DNA of 64,000 nt from Pseudoramibacter fermentans (GTDB lineage Bacteria > Bacillota > Clostridia > Eubacteriales > Eubacteriaceae), in NCBI GenBank assembly GCA_009493725.1, contig VOGB01000004.1:496001-560000 (forward strand), given 5' to 3'. Made by a program: the position numbers and the translations under genes. This document shows positions 24,759 to 32,989 of this stretch, one piece after another (position 1 is the first letter of the stretch; every line of letters begins with the position of its first letter). A model generated the notes under the pieces. That model made no database searches. It saw only the letters and a list, made by a program, of their open reading frames with translations, and was not told the DNA's origin.

Positions 24759-26384
24759 ATGGCTAAAGATGTAAAATACGGAGAAGCCGCAAGAGAATCA
24801 TTGCTCAGCGGTGTCGATCAGTTAGCAAACGCAGTTAAAGTGACATTAGGGCCGAAGGGCAGAAACGTCCTTCTGGCAAAATCATACGGTGCACCGAACA
24901 TCACCAATGACGGTGTGACCATCGCAAAGGAAATCGAATTAAAAGACCCATTTGAAAATATGGGCGCACAGCTGGTTAAGGAAGTCGCAACCAAGACCAA
25001 CGATGTCGCAGGGGACGGCACCACAACCGCTACACTGCTGGCACAGGCCATTACCCACGAAGGCAACCGCAACGTCGTTGCCGGTGCAAATCCGATGGTC
25101 TTGAGAAAAGGGATGGAAAAGGCTGTCGACGCTGTTGTCGAAGGCTTGAAGGAAATTTCTCAGCCAGTTAAATCTGACAAATCCAAGGAACAGGTTGCTT
25201 CTATTTCTGCAGCAGATCCGCAGATCGGTAAACTGATCGCAGAAGCCATGGCCAAGGTCGGCGACGACGGCGTCATCACCGTTGAAGAAGGCAAGGGCAT
25301 GGGCACCGAACTCGACTTCACCGAAGGGATGCAGTTTGACAGAGGCTATGTCTCAGGCTATATGGCAACCGATACAGAAAAAATGGTTGCTGAACTCGAC
25401 AACCCGTACATTTTGATCACCGATCAGAAGATTTCCAACATTCAGGAAATTCTCCCTGTGCTCGAACAGATCGCACAGCAGGGTGCAAAATTATTAATCA
25501 TTGCTGAAGATGTCGAAGGCGAAGCCTTAACCACATTGGTTCTGAACAAACTCCGTGGCACCCTGAACACTGTTGCTGTGAAAGCACCGGGCTTTGGCGA
25601 CAGAAGAAAGGCCATGCTTCAGGATATCGCTATTTTGACCGGCGGCCAGGTCATTTCCAAGGAAATTGGCTTGGAACTCAAAGACACGACTCTGGAACAG
25701 TTAGGCCGTGCACGTCAGGTTAAAGTTGACAAGGAAAACACCATCATCGTCGACGGTCAGGGCGCAAAGGAAGACGTGGACGAACGTGTTGCCCAGATCA
25801 AGGCTCAGATTCCGGAAACCGATTCCGATTACGACCGTGAAAAACTTCAGGAACGTTTGGCTAAATTGTCCGGCGGTGTCGCTGTGATCCAGGTCGGCGC
25901 TGCAACAGAAGTCGAAATGAAGGAAATCAAATACCGTATCGAAGACGCGCTGAATGCGACACGTGCAGCTGTTGAAGAAGGGATCGTCCCAGGCGGCGGT
26001 ACTGCACTGCTGAACACCACGGATAAAGTGGACGCTCTGATCGAAACACTGGACGGCGACGAAAAGGTCGGCGCACAGATCATCAGAAGAGCCATTGAAG
26101 AACCGGCACGCCAGATCGCTGAAAACGCAGGTGTTGAAGGCTCTGTCATCGTCAACGAATTGTCCAAGAAGGACAAGGGTATTGGCTACGACGCCCTTCA
26201 CGGCAAATACGTCAACATGGTTGACGAAGGGATCATCGACCCGACGAAGGTCACCCGTACCGCGATCCAGAACGCAGCTTCCATCACCGCGATGCTGCTG
26301 ACCACAGAAGTGGCTGTCGCAGATCATCCGGAAGAAAAGAGCGACGCACCGGCTATGCCAGCTGGCGGCGCACCGATGATGTAA
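24759..26384 (+). CDS. groEL: Chaperonin GroEL
   Basis: The 541-residue protein has full-length GroEL features: TLGPKGRNVLL (ATP site), DGTTTATLLAQAI with the ATPase Asp, the apical domain from about residue 190, and EGIVPGGGTALL near 410. It ends in a short APAMPAGGAPMM tail instead of many GGM repeats. AAAGGAGG precedes the ATG. Codon usage is strongly biased, as expected of a highly expressed gene. Confidence 0.98.
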   Translation: MAKDVKYGEAARESLLSGVDQLANAVKVTLGPKGRNVLLAKSYGAPNITNDGVTIAKEIELKDPFENMGAQLVKEVATKTNDVAGDGTTTATLLAQAITHEGNRNVVAGANPMVLRKGMEKAVDAVVEGLKEISQPVKSDKSKEQVASISAADPQIGKLIAEAMAKVGDDGVITVEEGKGMGTELDFTEGMQFDRGYVSGYMATDTEKMVAELDNPYILITDQKISNIQEILPVLEQIAQQGAKLLIIAEDVEGEALTTLVLNKLRGTLNTVAVKAPGFGDRRKAMLQDIAILTGGQVISKEIGLELKDTTLEQLGRARQVKVDKENTIIVDGQGAKEDVDERVAQIKAQIPETDSDYDREKLQERLAKLSGGVAVIQVGAATEVEMKEIKYRIEDALNATRAAVEEGIVPGGGTALLNTTDKVDALIETLDGDEKVGAQIIRRAIEEPARQIAENAGVEGSVIVNELSKKDKGIGYDALHGKYVNMVDEGIIDPTKVTRTAIQNAASITAMLLTTEVAVADHPEEKSDAPAMPAGGAPMM

Positions 26385-26433
26385 GCCCTGCAAAAATGCA
26401 GAACTGAAAAAGAGAGAAGACAAAAATCTATCA

Positions 26434-26473
26434 CCCCCGAATATCATATCCCCTTTGATATTCGGGGGTTTTT
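26434..26473 (+). terminator. groESL terminator
   Basis: CCCCCGAATATCA and TGATATTCGGGGG form a perfect 13-bp stem, followed by TTTTT. Confidence 0.95.
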
Positions 26474-26514
26474 CTTTATAATAATAAGAAAAGAGATGCT
26501 TTTGGGAGAGACTT

Positions 26515-27168
26515 ATGCAGCAAGACAAAATGATTGAAGCCATGCGGCAGCGCTGGGGCGAACGGACGCCTGGCTATCTGCCGCGGCTAAAAGGGAAAAG
26601 CAAGGCGGTGCTCATTCCGCTGATTCAGACTGAGAAAGGACTCGAGGTCGTCTACGAAATTCGAGCGACGACGCTGAGAACCCAACCGGGTGAGGTGAGC
26701 TTTCCCGGCGGCGGCATTGAAGCCGGCGAGACGCCGGAGCAGGCAGCGGTGCGCGAAACCTGCGAGGAGTTGCTGATGACGCCGGAAAATGTCGAAATTC
26801 TGGCGCCGATGGACGGGGAAAACGCCCCGACCGGCGCGCCCCTCTGGCCCTTTGTTGGCAAGCTCAGCCATTACAAAGGGACTTATTCTAAGGACGAGGT
26901 CGGCGAAATTTTCACCGTGCCGCTGAGCTGGCTGCTTGAACAAGAGCCAGAAATGCACATGACGACACTGGTGACTCAGCCGGATCCCGGGTTTCCTTAC
27001 GAGCTGATCCCGAGAGGGGAGCACTACAGCTTTAGAAAGAAAAAACACCCGATTTATTTTTACCAATATCAAATCGCTCAGGATCGGGACCCGATCGTCA
27101 TCTGGGGCTTGACGGCGCAGGTGACCTGGTCCTGGATTCAAAAACTGAAAAAAGAGATTATCGCGTAA
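26515..27168 (+). CDS. NUDIX hydrolase, CoA pyrophosphatase-like
   Basis: The 217-residue protein contains a Nudix box (GGIEAGETPEQAAVRETCEEL, about residues 67-87) preceded by LRTQPGEVSFPGG, the arrangement of the NudL/CoA-diphosphatase subgroup. It would cleave CoA or a related nucleotide diphosphate compound. The ATG at 26515 follows GGGAGAG. The stop directly abuts the leader of the MBL-fold gene, so the two may be cotranscribed. The substrate is inferred from family resemblance. Confidence 0.88.
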   Translation: MQQDKMIEAMRQRWGERTPGYLPRLKGKSKAVLIPLIQTEKGLEVVYEIRATTLRTQPGEVSFPGGGIEAGETPEQAAVRETCEELLMTPENVEILAPMDGENAPTGAPLWPFVGKLSHYKGTYSKDEVGEIFTVPLSWLLEQEPEMHMTTLVTQPDPGFPYELIPRGEHYSFRKKKHPIYFYQYQIAQDRDPIVIWGLTAQVTWSWIQKLKKEIIA

Positions 27169-27189
27169 ATGCGAGCAGAGGAGGAATAT

Positions 27190-27906
27190 ATGAAATTAAC
27201 AATTTTAGGCAACAATGGTGCGTATCCGCGGGCGAACGGCGCCTGCTCCGGCTATCTTTTGGAAAACGATCAGGCCAAGGTGATCATGGATTTGGGGGCC
27301 GGCACTTTGAGCAACCTGATGGCTATCGACGACGCGTCTGATCTCGACGCGATTCTGCTTTCCCACCTGCACTGGGATCACATTTCCGATTTATTTGTAC
27401 TGCAGTATCTCTTGGAAAAACGGGATCAGGTGGTGCCGGTTTACCTTCCGGAATCGCCGGCCAATATTTACCAAATGATCGCTGACATCAAGAGCTTTGA
27501 CGTCCATCCGATCCACGACGGCGACGAAGTGACGATCAAAAATATGACATTCACCTTTAAAAAGATGCGCCACCCTGTCGAAGACTACGCGATTAAAGCG
27601 GTCGACGACAACGGCAAGGCCTGTCTTTACACCGGCGATACCGGCATTTGCGACGCCCTGACCGATTTCGTCGAAGGGGTGCACACAATGCTCTGCGACT
27701 GCACCTATGTGGACAACCCGGATGAAAACAAGCACTTGTCGGCGGGGCAGGCGGCTGAAATCGCGGAAAAGGCCGGCGTGCGCCATTTGATCCTGACCCA
27801 CTTCAACCCAGAACTCAATCCGCGGGATTACGCGATTGTGGCCGAACGCATTCTGCGCAGAGGCCGCGTCACGAAATCGGAAATCATGCTGACCTTCAAT
27901 ATTTAA
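27190..27906 (+). CDS. MBL-fold metallo-hydrolase (RNase Z-like)
   Basis: The 238-residue protein has the metallo-beta-lactamase fold. The metal motif is LSHLHWDHISD (HxHxDH, about residue 60), GDTGICDAL supplies a further metal Asp (about 150), and LILTHFNPE carries the last histidine (about 200). The opening LTILGNNGAYPRANGACSGYLL resembles RNase Z-like enzymes, but the RNase Z exosite arm is absent. The substrate is therefore unknown. The ATG at 27190 is chosen for GAGGAGG just upstream. Confidence 0.87.
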   Translation: MKLTILGNNGAYPRANGACSGYLLENDQAKVIMDLGAGTLSNLMAIDDASDLDAILLSHLHWDHISDLFVLQYLLEKRDQVVPVYLPESPANIYQMIADIKSFDVHPIHDGDEVTIKNMTFTFKKMRHPVEDYAIKAVDDNGKACLYTGDTGICDALTDFVEGVHTMLCDCTYVDNPDENKHLSAGQAAEIAEKAGVRHLILTHFNPELNPRDYAIVAERILRRGRVTKSEIMLTFNI

Positions 27907-28000
27907 CCCTTTTATCGGCCTTTTGAATCGGTCTGAGGCTTTGGCTGTACAGGGTCTTTACAGATGTGATAAATATTTGTGAAGAGATGATGAAGATTCA

Positions 28001-28029
28001 TTGACAAGTTTTGAAATTTCAAATATAAT
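28001..28029 (+). promoter_or_regulatory. rpsU promoter
   Basis: A consensus promoter: TTGACA and TATAAT are separated by 17 bp. A leader of about 60 nt follows, containing a weak CCTGT/ACAGG hairpin and a strong purine-rich ribosome site. Confidence 0.85.
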
Positions 28030-28096
28030 ATCCCTTGTCCACCTGTATCAAAAGATTTCCACAGGGTAGTTTACATTCAGGAAGGGGGGATATTAA

Positions 28097-28282
28097 ATGT
28101 CAGAAGTACGTGTACGTGAAAACGAGTCTTTGGAAAGCGCTCTGAGACGTTTTAAAAGAAAGACCGCTATGGCAGGTGTCATGTCAGAAATTCGCAAAAG
28201 AGAACACTATGAAAAGCCAAGTGTTAAGCGCAAGAAAAAATCTGAAGCTGCCAGAAAAAGAAAAATGAAGAAACATAGATAA
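28097..28282 (+). CDS. rpsU: 30S ribosomal protein S21
   Basis: The 61-residue very basic protein has the S21 signature VRVRENESLESALRRFKRK and a Lys/Arg-rich C-terminal tail. It sits on the 30S platform. GGAAGGGGGG precedes the ATG. It is followed by yqeY, the standard Firmicutes arrangement. Confidence 0.97.
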   Translation: MSEVRVRENESLESALRRFKRKTAMAGVMSEIRKREHYEKPSVKRKKKSEAARKRKMKKHR

Positions 28283-28299
28283 AAGGATGTGTCATAAGT

Positions 28300-28746
28300 T
28301 TGGCTTTAAAGAAACAGTTATTAACTGATTTGAAAGCGGCGATGAAAGCGAAGGATAAGGTTCGCAAGTCGACGATCACATTGATCCGTGCGGCGATTCT
28401 TCAGGAAGAAAAAGATAAACAGATCGACAATCTTGAAGACAGCGATATCGAAGCGATCATCTCCAAGCAATACAAACAGAGAAAAGATTCTTTAAAGGAA
28501 TTCGAAAAAGCCGGACGTGATGATTTGATTGAACAGACCAAGGCTGAAATGGCGATTATCGAGGACTATCTCCCTAAGCAGTTGAGTCAGGAAGAAATCG
28601 GCGCAATTGTAGAAGATACCATTCAGGAAATCGGTGCGGAAAGCATGAAGGATATGGGTAAAGTCATGAAAGCGATTATGCCAAAGGTCAAAGGAAAGGC
28701 CGATGGCAAAGTGGTCAACCAAATCGTTCGGGAAAAATTGAATTAA
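28300..28746 (+). CDS. yqeY: GatB/YqeY domain protein
   Basis: The 148-residue all-helical protein resembles the tail domain of GatB: LKAAMKAKDKVRKSTITLIRAAI, QYKQRKDSLKEFEKAGR, IEDYLPKQLSQEEI, MGKVMKAIMPKVKGKADGKVVNQIV. The domain binds tRNA in GatB; YqeY's own role is not settled. The start is TTG at 28300 after AAAGGATG, 17 bp beyond the rpsU stop. A terminator follows. Confidence 0.93.
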   Translation: MALKKQLLTDLKAAMKAKDKVRKSTITLIRAAILQEEKDKQIDNLEDSDIEAIISKQYKQRKDSLKEFEKAGRDDLIEQTKAEMAIIEDYLPKQLSQEEIGAIVEDTIQEIGAESMKDMGKVMKAIMPKVKGKADGKVVNQIVREKLN

Positions 28747-28752
28747 ATCAAA

Positions 28753-28787
28753 GCGCCGCAGATTGTAAATTTGCGGCGCAGATTTTT
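28753..28787 (+). terminator. rpsU-yqeY terminator
   Basis: GCGCCGCA and TGCGGCGC form an 8-bp GC-rich stem, followed after three bases by TTTTT. Confidence 0.85.
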
Positions 28788-28796
28788 AAAAAAATA

Positions 28797-28825
28797 TTGA
28801 CAATATAAAAGTCAGCTGGTATAAT
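28797..28825 (+). promoter_or_regulatory. Promoter of the Pro-Met tRNA pair
   Basis: TTGACA and TATAAT are separated by 17 bp, 12 bp before the first tRNA. Confidence 0.85.
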
Positions 28826-28837
28826 AATATTTGTTGT

Positions 28838-28914
28838 CGAGGTGTAGCGCAGTTTGGTAGCGCACATGGTTTGGGACCATGGAGCCGGAGGTTCGAATCC
28901 TCTCACCTCGACCA
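28838..28914 (+). tRNA. tRNA-Pro (anticodon TGG)
   Basis: The 77-nt cloverleaf has acceptor CGAGGTG/CACCTCG, D arm GCGC/GCGC, anticodon arm CATGG/CCATG with loop TTTGGGA (anticodon TGG), T arm GGAGG/CCTCT and encoded CCA. It reads CCA/CCG proline codons and complements the GGG species at 5336. Confidence 0.96.
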
Positions 28915-28927
28915 TTTTTTTATTTGA

Positions 28928-29004
28928 GGGCCTTTAGCTCAGTTGGTCAGAGCATCCGGCTCATAACCGGCAGGTCCAGGGTTCGAGTCCCTGAGGGCCC
29001 ACCA
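28928..29004 (+). tRNA. tRNA with CAT anticodon (Met, or Ile2 after lysidine modification)
   Basis: The 77-nt cloverleaf has acceptor GGGCCTT/AGGGCCC (one G-T pair), D arm GCTC/GAGC, anticodon arm TCCGG/CCGGC with loop CTCATAA, T arm CAGGG/CCCTG and encoded CCA. It lacks the mismatched first pair of initiator tRNA. It is therefore an elongator Met tRNA or the Ile2 tRNA modified by TilS; the sequence alone does not let me decide. Confidence 0.9.
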
Positions 29005-29070
29005 TTTTGGGCTAAATCTAGCGGTTTTAGCTAGTTCTTTCGGGAAATGAAATGACATTTCCCCGCGAAT

Positions 29071-29122
29071 TCCCCACTTTTGAAGACAATTTGCCGTTGG
29101 GATCAAAAGTAGGGATTTTTTT
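29071..29122 (+). terminator. Probable terminator of the tRNA pair
   Basis: TCCCC-ACTTTTGA pairs with TCAAAAGT-AGGGA across a ~19-nt loop and is followed by seven T. A second perfect 8-bp hairpin (GGGAAATG/CATTTCCC, 29042-29063) lies just before it. The loop is long for a classic terminator, so it could instead be an end repeat of a lost element. Confidence 0.55.
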
Positions 29123-29228
29123 ATTTGTTTGCTTTTTTTATAAACGCATTAGGTGTTCCAACGAAATAGTGCCATTTACCGCTTTTAGTGTATTTTAAGA
29201 ATAGAAAAGCCTATAAGGTACTTGCTAA

Positions 29229-29605
29229 ATGATTATTCTGTCGAAAGAACAGATGATTGTGCTTCATGCACCTTTTCAATCTTTTGACGGAAAGGATGTC
29301 TATCCATCGATTCAATAAAAAGCCGCTCGCCTTGGGTATGGGTTAGTCACCAATCATGCTTTTGTTGATGGTAACAAACGCATCGGGGCCCATGCAATGT
29401 TAGTTTTCTTAGCGCTAAATGGAATTGAACTGATTATACGCAGGACGAATTAGCGGATACGTTTCTCGACATTGCCGCTGGACAGAGGTCACTTGATGAG
29501 TTGTTGGGATGGATAATTGACCATCAGATTCAAATAACAGTTGATTTATATTTGAATCAGAGGTGGGGATTTTTGTTCTTTGTCATCGGACTCAACTTGA
29601 AGTAG
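29229..29605 (+). pseudogene. doc: Decayed Doc (Fic-fold) toxin gene
   Basis: Codon-by-codon reading shows a death-on-curing toxin in pieces. The ATG at 29229 opens MIILSKEQMIVLH, which jumps directly to APFQSFDGKDVYPSIQ and then a TAA. The same frame resumes as KAARLGYGLVTNHAFVDGNKRIG and AHAMLVFLALNGIEL, containing the complete Fic/Doc motif HxFxDGNKRxG. A one-base shift then leads to DYTQDELADTFLDIAAGQ and RSLDELLGWIIDHQI. The lesions are an internal deletion of roughly 20-25 codons, one in-frame stop and one frameshift. Doc phosphorylates EF-Tu in the Phd-Doc system. Homology ends near 29530. The TGA of a short upstream frame overlaps the ATG, as in toxin-antitoxin operons, but no full antitoxin is left. 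Confidence 0.85.
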
Positions 29606-29701
29606 AGTTTCTAAAAACGCACATTTATGAAACTCAACGATCTGTTTCTGTGAAAAATTGGGGGATTAGATTTATTATGATCATAGAAAGGGGGTCTCCT
29701 T

Positions 29702-30310
29702 GTGGATCAAAAAAAAATCGGAAACTTCATCGCGGCTTGTAGAAAGGAATGCGGATTGACGCAGGCTGTTCTTGCAGAGAAACTCGGTATTACAGATCGT
29801 GCTGTCTCAAAATGGGAAAGAGGGAAGGGCCTGCCTGATGTGTCCATTATGCCGGAATTATGTGACGCTCTGAACATTAATATCAATGAACTTTTTACCG
29901 GGGAGCGATTAGCGATGGATCAATATCAAAAAATGGCTGAACAACATCTGCTGGAAATGCGCAGACAGGAAGAGCAGGCAAATAAAAGACTGCTTTCATT
30001 AGAAACCGTGATCGGATACACATGTTCACTTTCATTTATATTGATGATTTTTGCAGCATCTTTTGCCGTTTCGATTACGGTCTGGCGAATCGCGCTGATT
30101 GCAGCAGGGTGTATCATTTTTACGGTTGGGATGGTATATTGTTTAAAATTGGAGCATGATACAGGATATTATGAATGTCCTTCGTGCGGCGCCATTTATA
30201 TTCCAACAATGAAATCCGTTGTTTTTTCTCCCCATATTGGAAGAAGCAGAAAAATGAAATGCCCGAATTGTGGAAAACGCGCATATCACAAAAAGGTGCT
30301 TACGAAATAA
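29702..30310 (+). CDS. XRE-family regulator with membrane segments and zinc ribbon
   Basis: The 202-residue protein has an N-terminal Cro/CI-type helix-turn-helix (GNFIAACRKECGLTQAVLAEKLGITDRAVSKWERG, residues ~6-40). Two transmembrane segments follow (about residues 107-128 and 131-149), then a C-terminal zinc ribbon with CPSC and CPNC (about residues 161-192). This layout recurs in Firmicutes regulators of unknown signal. The GTG at 29702 follows AAAGGGGG. Its base composition is AT-richer than the neighbours, and it lies next to a decayed toxin gene and tRNAs, which suggests horizontal arrival. Confidence 0.85.
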   Translation: MDQKKIGNFIAACRKECGLTQAVLAEKLGITDRAVSKWERGKGLPDVSIMPELCDALNININELFTGERLAMDQYQKMAEQHLLEMRRQEEQANKRLLSLETVIGYTCSLSFILMIFAASFAVSITVWRIALIAAGCIIFTVGMVYCLKLEHDTGYYECPSCGAIYIPTMKSVVFSPHIGRSRKMKCPNCGKRAYHKKVLTK

Positions 30311-30498
30311 TGATTTTCGAGGAGTGGAATTTGTGGCGATTGATAGATCAAAATGCGCCAATATTTTTCTGTATTTATTAAGAATCAATTTGAGAGAATT
30401 GATAATAAAATAAAGATGAAATTCAACAGATGAATACGTTGTCGTCGTTCATTTCTCTTAAAGTCATAATTATTTGCATATTAAATACAAAAAGCACA
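30311..30498. other. AT-rich spacer without recognised gene
   Basis: I find no coding signal, RNA fold or repeat here. Short open frames at 30175-30381 and 30430-30654 lack ribosome sites and family features. With 29005-29701 this makes up the AT-rich island between the tRNAs and serC. Confidence 0.5.
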
Positions 30499-30527
30499 TT
30501 GAAATGTAAAATATTAAAGCCTATAAT
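30499..30527 (+). promoter_or_regulatory. serC operon promoter
   Basis: TTGAAA and TATAAT are separated by 17 bp. The predicted transcription start (about 30534) falls inside the perfect hairpin at 30531-30559. Confidence 0.65.
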
Positions 30528-30530
30528 AAT

Positions 30531-30560
30531 AAAAACTGTAATGTTTCATTACAGTTTTTT
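30531..30560 (+). terminator. Perfect hairpin plus T tract in the serC leader
   Basis: AAAAACTGTAATG and CATTACAGTTTTT form a 13-bp perfect inverted repeat with a 3-nt loop, ending in a T run. It looks like a terminator for transcription coming from the XRE gene. It also overlaps the start of the serC transcript, where it could form a 5' stem. Confidence 0.6.
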
Positions 30561-30596
30561 GTTTTTTACGGTTTATATTTTTAAAGGAGGAAAGTT

Positions 30597-31691
30597 TTGG
30601 AAAGAGTTTTTAACTTCGCACCTGGTCCGTCTGCTTTACCAGAAGAAGTACTGAAGAAAGCTCAAGAAGAGCTGCTTTGCTACGGCAATACCGGGATGTC
30701 AGTTATGGAAATGAGCCATCGTTCAGCTGACTTTACTGATATTTTAGATCAGGCAAAGGCTGATTTAAAGGATTTGATGGGGATTCCGGACAATTACGAC
30801 ATCCTGTTCCTGCAGGGCGGCGCGTCCACGCAGTTCTCAATGATTCCGCTGAACCTGATGGTGCACAATCACAAGGCGGATTACATCAAAACCGGGAACT
30901 GGGCAAAGAAAGCCTACGAACAGGCCGTGAAGGTCGGCGACGCCAAGGTCATCGCTTCCTCAGAAGACAAGACCTACAATTACATTCCGGATTACGACAT
31001 CTCGATGCTCCGCCCGGACGCCGATTACCTGCACATCTGCGTCAACAACACCATTTACGGCACTTATTTTGCACCGGATCGTCTGCCGGAAACACCGGAC
31101 AACATTCCGCTGATTGGCGACATGTCATCTAACATTTTGTCCGAACCCTACGACGTTTCGAAATTTGGCATGATCTACGCAGGTGCACAGAAAAACATGG
31201 GCCCGGCTGGCGTCACCGTGGTTATCATCCGTGACGATTTAGTAGGACAGGCGGATCCGAGCATCCCGACGATGTTAGATTACAAGACCCACGTCGATAA
31301 GGATTCCTGCTTCAACACCCCGCCGTGCTTTGCTATCTATATGTGCGGCCTGGTCTTCAAATGGCTGAAGGAAAAAGGTGGCATTTCAGCGATGGCTGAA
31401 CTGAACAAGGCAAAGGCAGCCAAGCTGTACGATTTCTTGGATAACTCCGCGTTATTCAAGCCGACGGTATTAAATCCGAAGGACCGTTCACTGATGAACG
31501 TCCCGTTTGTCACAGGCGACAAGGACCTCGACGCTAAATTTGTCAAAGAATCCAAGGAAGCAGGTTTGGTTAATTTGAAGGGTCACCGGACAGTCGGCGG
31601 CATGCGTGCTTCGATTTACAACGCCATGACCATGGACGGCGTCGATGCCCTGATCGATTTCATGAAGAAATTCGAAAGAGCAAACAAATAA
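30597..31691 (+). CDS. serC: Phosphoserine aminotransferase
   Basis: The 364-residue PLP enzyme makes 3-phosphoserine in serine synthesis. It begins VFNFAPGPSALPEEVL, has GMSVMEMSHRS and FLQGGASTQFSMIPLNL (about residue 73), and carries the PLP lysine in YAGAQKNMGPAGV (about 200). The start is TTG at 30597 with a strong AAAGGAGG six bases upstream. It is followed by serA and a DUF1015 gene, a known clostridial arrangement. Confidence 0.96.
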   Translation: MERVFNFAPGPSALPEEVLKKAQEELLCYGNTGMSVMEMSHRSADFTDILDQAKADLKDLMGIPDNYDILFLQGGASTQFSMIPLNLMVHNHKADYIKTGNWAKKAYEQAVKVGDAKVIASSEDKTYNYIPDYDISMLRPDADYLHICVNNTIYGTYFAPDRLPETPDNIPLIGDMSSNILSEPYDVSKFGMIYAGAQKNMGPAGVTVVIIRDDLVGQADPSIPTMLDYKTHVDKDSCFNTPPCFAIYMCGLVFKWLKEKGGISAMAELNKAKAAKLYDFLDNSALFKPTVLNPKDRSLMNVPFVTGDKDLDAKFVKESKEAGLVNLKGHRTVGGMRASIYNAMTMDGVDALIDFMKKFERANK

Positions 31692-31812
31692 TTTCAACCT
31701 GATATTCAGCTGGATCACAGGGCATCAAAGATCCGCAAATTCGCGCGCAGTAAAGACCGGGGTAGTATCGTAGTTGGCCGGATTTGCTGCGGCATGAACA
31801 GAAGGAATAAAT

Positions 31813-32988
31813 ATGAATTATCAAATCAAAACACTGAACAACATTTCAAAAAAAGGACTGAAACAGCTGACTGAACAATATGTCGTCGACCAGGAAGGGG
31901 CCGATTCACCGGACGCAATACTGGTCAGAAGCGCCAAAATGCACGACATGGCGTTCAACGACAATTTGTCCTTTATCGGCCGTGCGGGCGCAGGCGTCAA
32001 CAACATTCCACTGGACCGCTGTGCAGAACAGGGGATCGTGGTCTGCAACGCGCCGGGTGCCAACGCCAACGCCGTTAAGGAATTGGTGGCAACAGCCATG
32101 TTGATTTCATCTCGAAAGGTTGTTCAGGGGATTGAATGGACCAAAACGCTGGACGGAACCAAAACGGACATCGGTGCAGCGGTAGAAAAAAATAAAAAGG
32201 CTTTTGCCGGACCAGAATTATACAAAAAGAAAATGGGCGTCATCGGTTTGGGCGCCATTGGTCTGCTCGTCGCAAACATGGCCGTCGATTTCGGCATGAA
32301 GGTATACGGATTTGACCCTTTTATTACAATTAAACACGCCTGGGGGTTAAGCAGAAAAGTTAAACGGGCCTCCAGTCTAGAAGCTCTTTTCCAAAATTGT
32401 GATTACATTTCAATCCACGTACCGTACATGGAAGCGACGAAGAATTACATCAACGCTGATCTGCTCGCTTTGGCGAAGCCGAATCTGCGCCTGTTGAACC
32501 TGGCCCGCGGCGGCCTCGTCGATGAAGATGCGCTGGCCGAAGCGTTGGAAAACAATAAAATCGCGGCCTACGTCACCGACTTCCCGAGCAACAAGACGAT
32601 CCACATGAAAAATGCGATCAATATTCCGCATTTGGGCGCGTCTACGCCGGAATCAGAAGAAAATTGTGCGACGATGGTCGTCAATTCCCTTCGTGAATAC
32701 ATGGAAAACGGGAACATCATCAATTCAGTCAACTATCCGGACTGCAGCATGGGCGAATGTGAAACGGCACACCGCATCACCGTGGCGCACCAAAACATTC
32801 CGAACATGATCGCCAGCATCACCACCGTACTGGCGAAGGATAACGTCAATATTGCCAATATGACGAATAAAAACAAAGGCAAATACGCCTACACGATGAT
32901 TGATATTGATTCCGAAGACTTTAAGGTGGAAACCCTCGACGATTTAAAGGCGATTGAAGGCGTGACCCGCGTCAGATTGGTCAAATAA
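31813..32988 (+). CDS. serA: D-3-phosphoglycerate dehydrogenase
   Basis: The 391-residue enzyme catalyses the first step of serine synthesis. It has FIGRAGAGVNNIPLDRCAEQGIVVCNAPGANANAVKE, the NAD-binding glycine motif MGVIGLGAIGLLVANMA (about residue 142), and the catalytic His in INIPHLGASTPESE (about 275). A C-terminal ACT domain (residues ~315-391) begins HRITVAHQNIPNMIASIT and is a likely serine-binding regulatory site. It is the short type without the intervening ASB domain. The 121-bp gap after serC has no clear terminator. Confidence 0.95.
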   Translation: MNYQIKTLNNISKKGLKQLTEQYVVDQEGADSPDAILVRSAKMHDMAFNDNLSFIGRAGAGVNNIPLDRCAEQGIVVCNAPGANANAVKELVATAMLISSRKVVQGIEWTKTLDGTKTDIGAAVEKNKKAFAGPELYKKKMGVIGLGAIGLLVANMAVDFGMKVYGFDPFITIKHAWGLSRKVKRASSLEALFQNCDYISIHVPYMEATKNYINADLLALAKPNLRLLNLARGGLVDEDALAEALENNKIAAYVTDFPSNKTIHMKNAINIPHLGASTPESEENCATMVVNSLREYMENGNIINSVNYPDCSMGECETAHRITVAHQNIPNMIASITTVLAKDNVNIANMTNKNKGKYAYTMIDIDSEDFKVETLDDLKAIEGVTRVRLVK

Positions 32989-32989
32989 G

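Noticed and set aside
25701..26543. 280-codon open frame on the minus strand opposite groEL
   Set aside because: It has no ribosome site or family features and is explained by the biased codon use of groEL on the other strand.
30430..30654. 74-codon frame overlapping the serC start
   Set aside because: It crosses the promoter and hairpin of serC, has no ribosome site and no recognisable sequence.
31692..31812. Possible riboswitch in the serC-serA gap
   Set aside because: Only a weak imperfect inverted repeat around CCGCAAAT/ATTTGCTGCGG is present and no known riboswitch core is visible.
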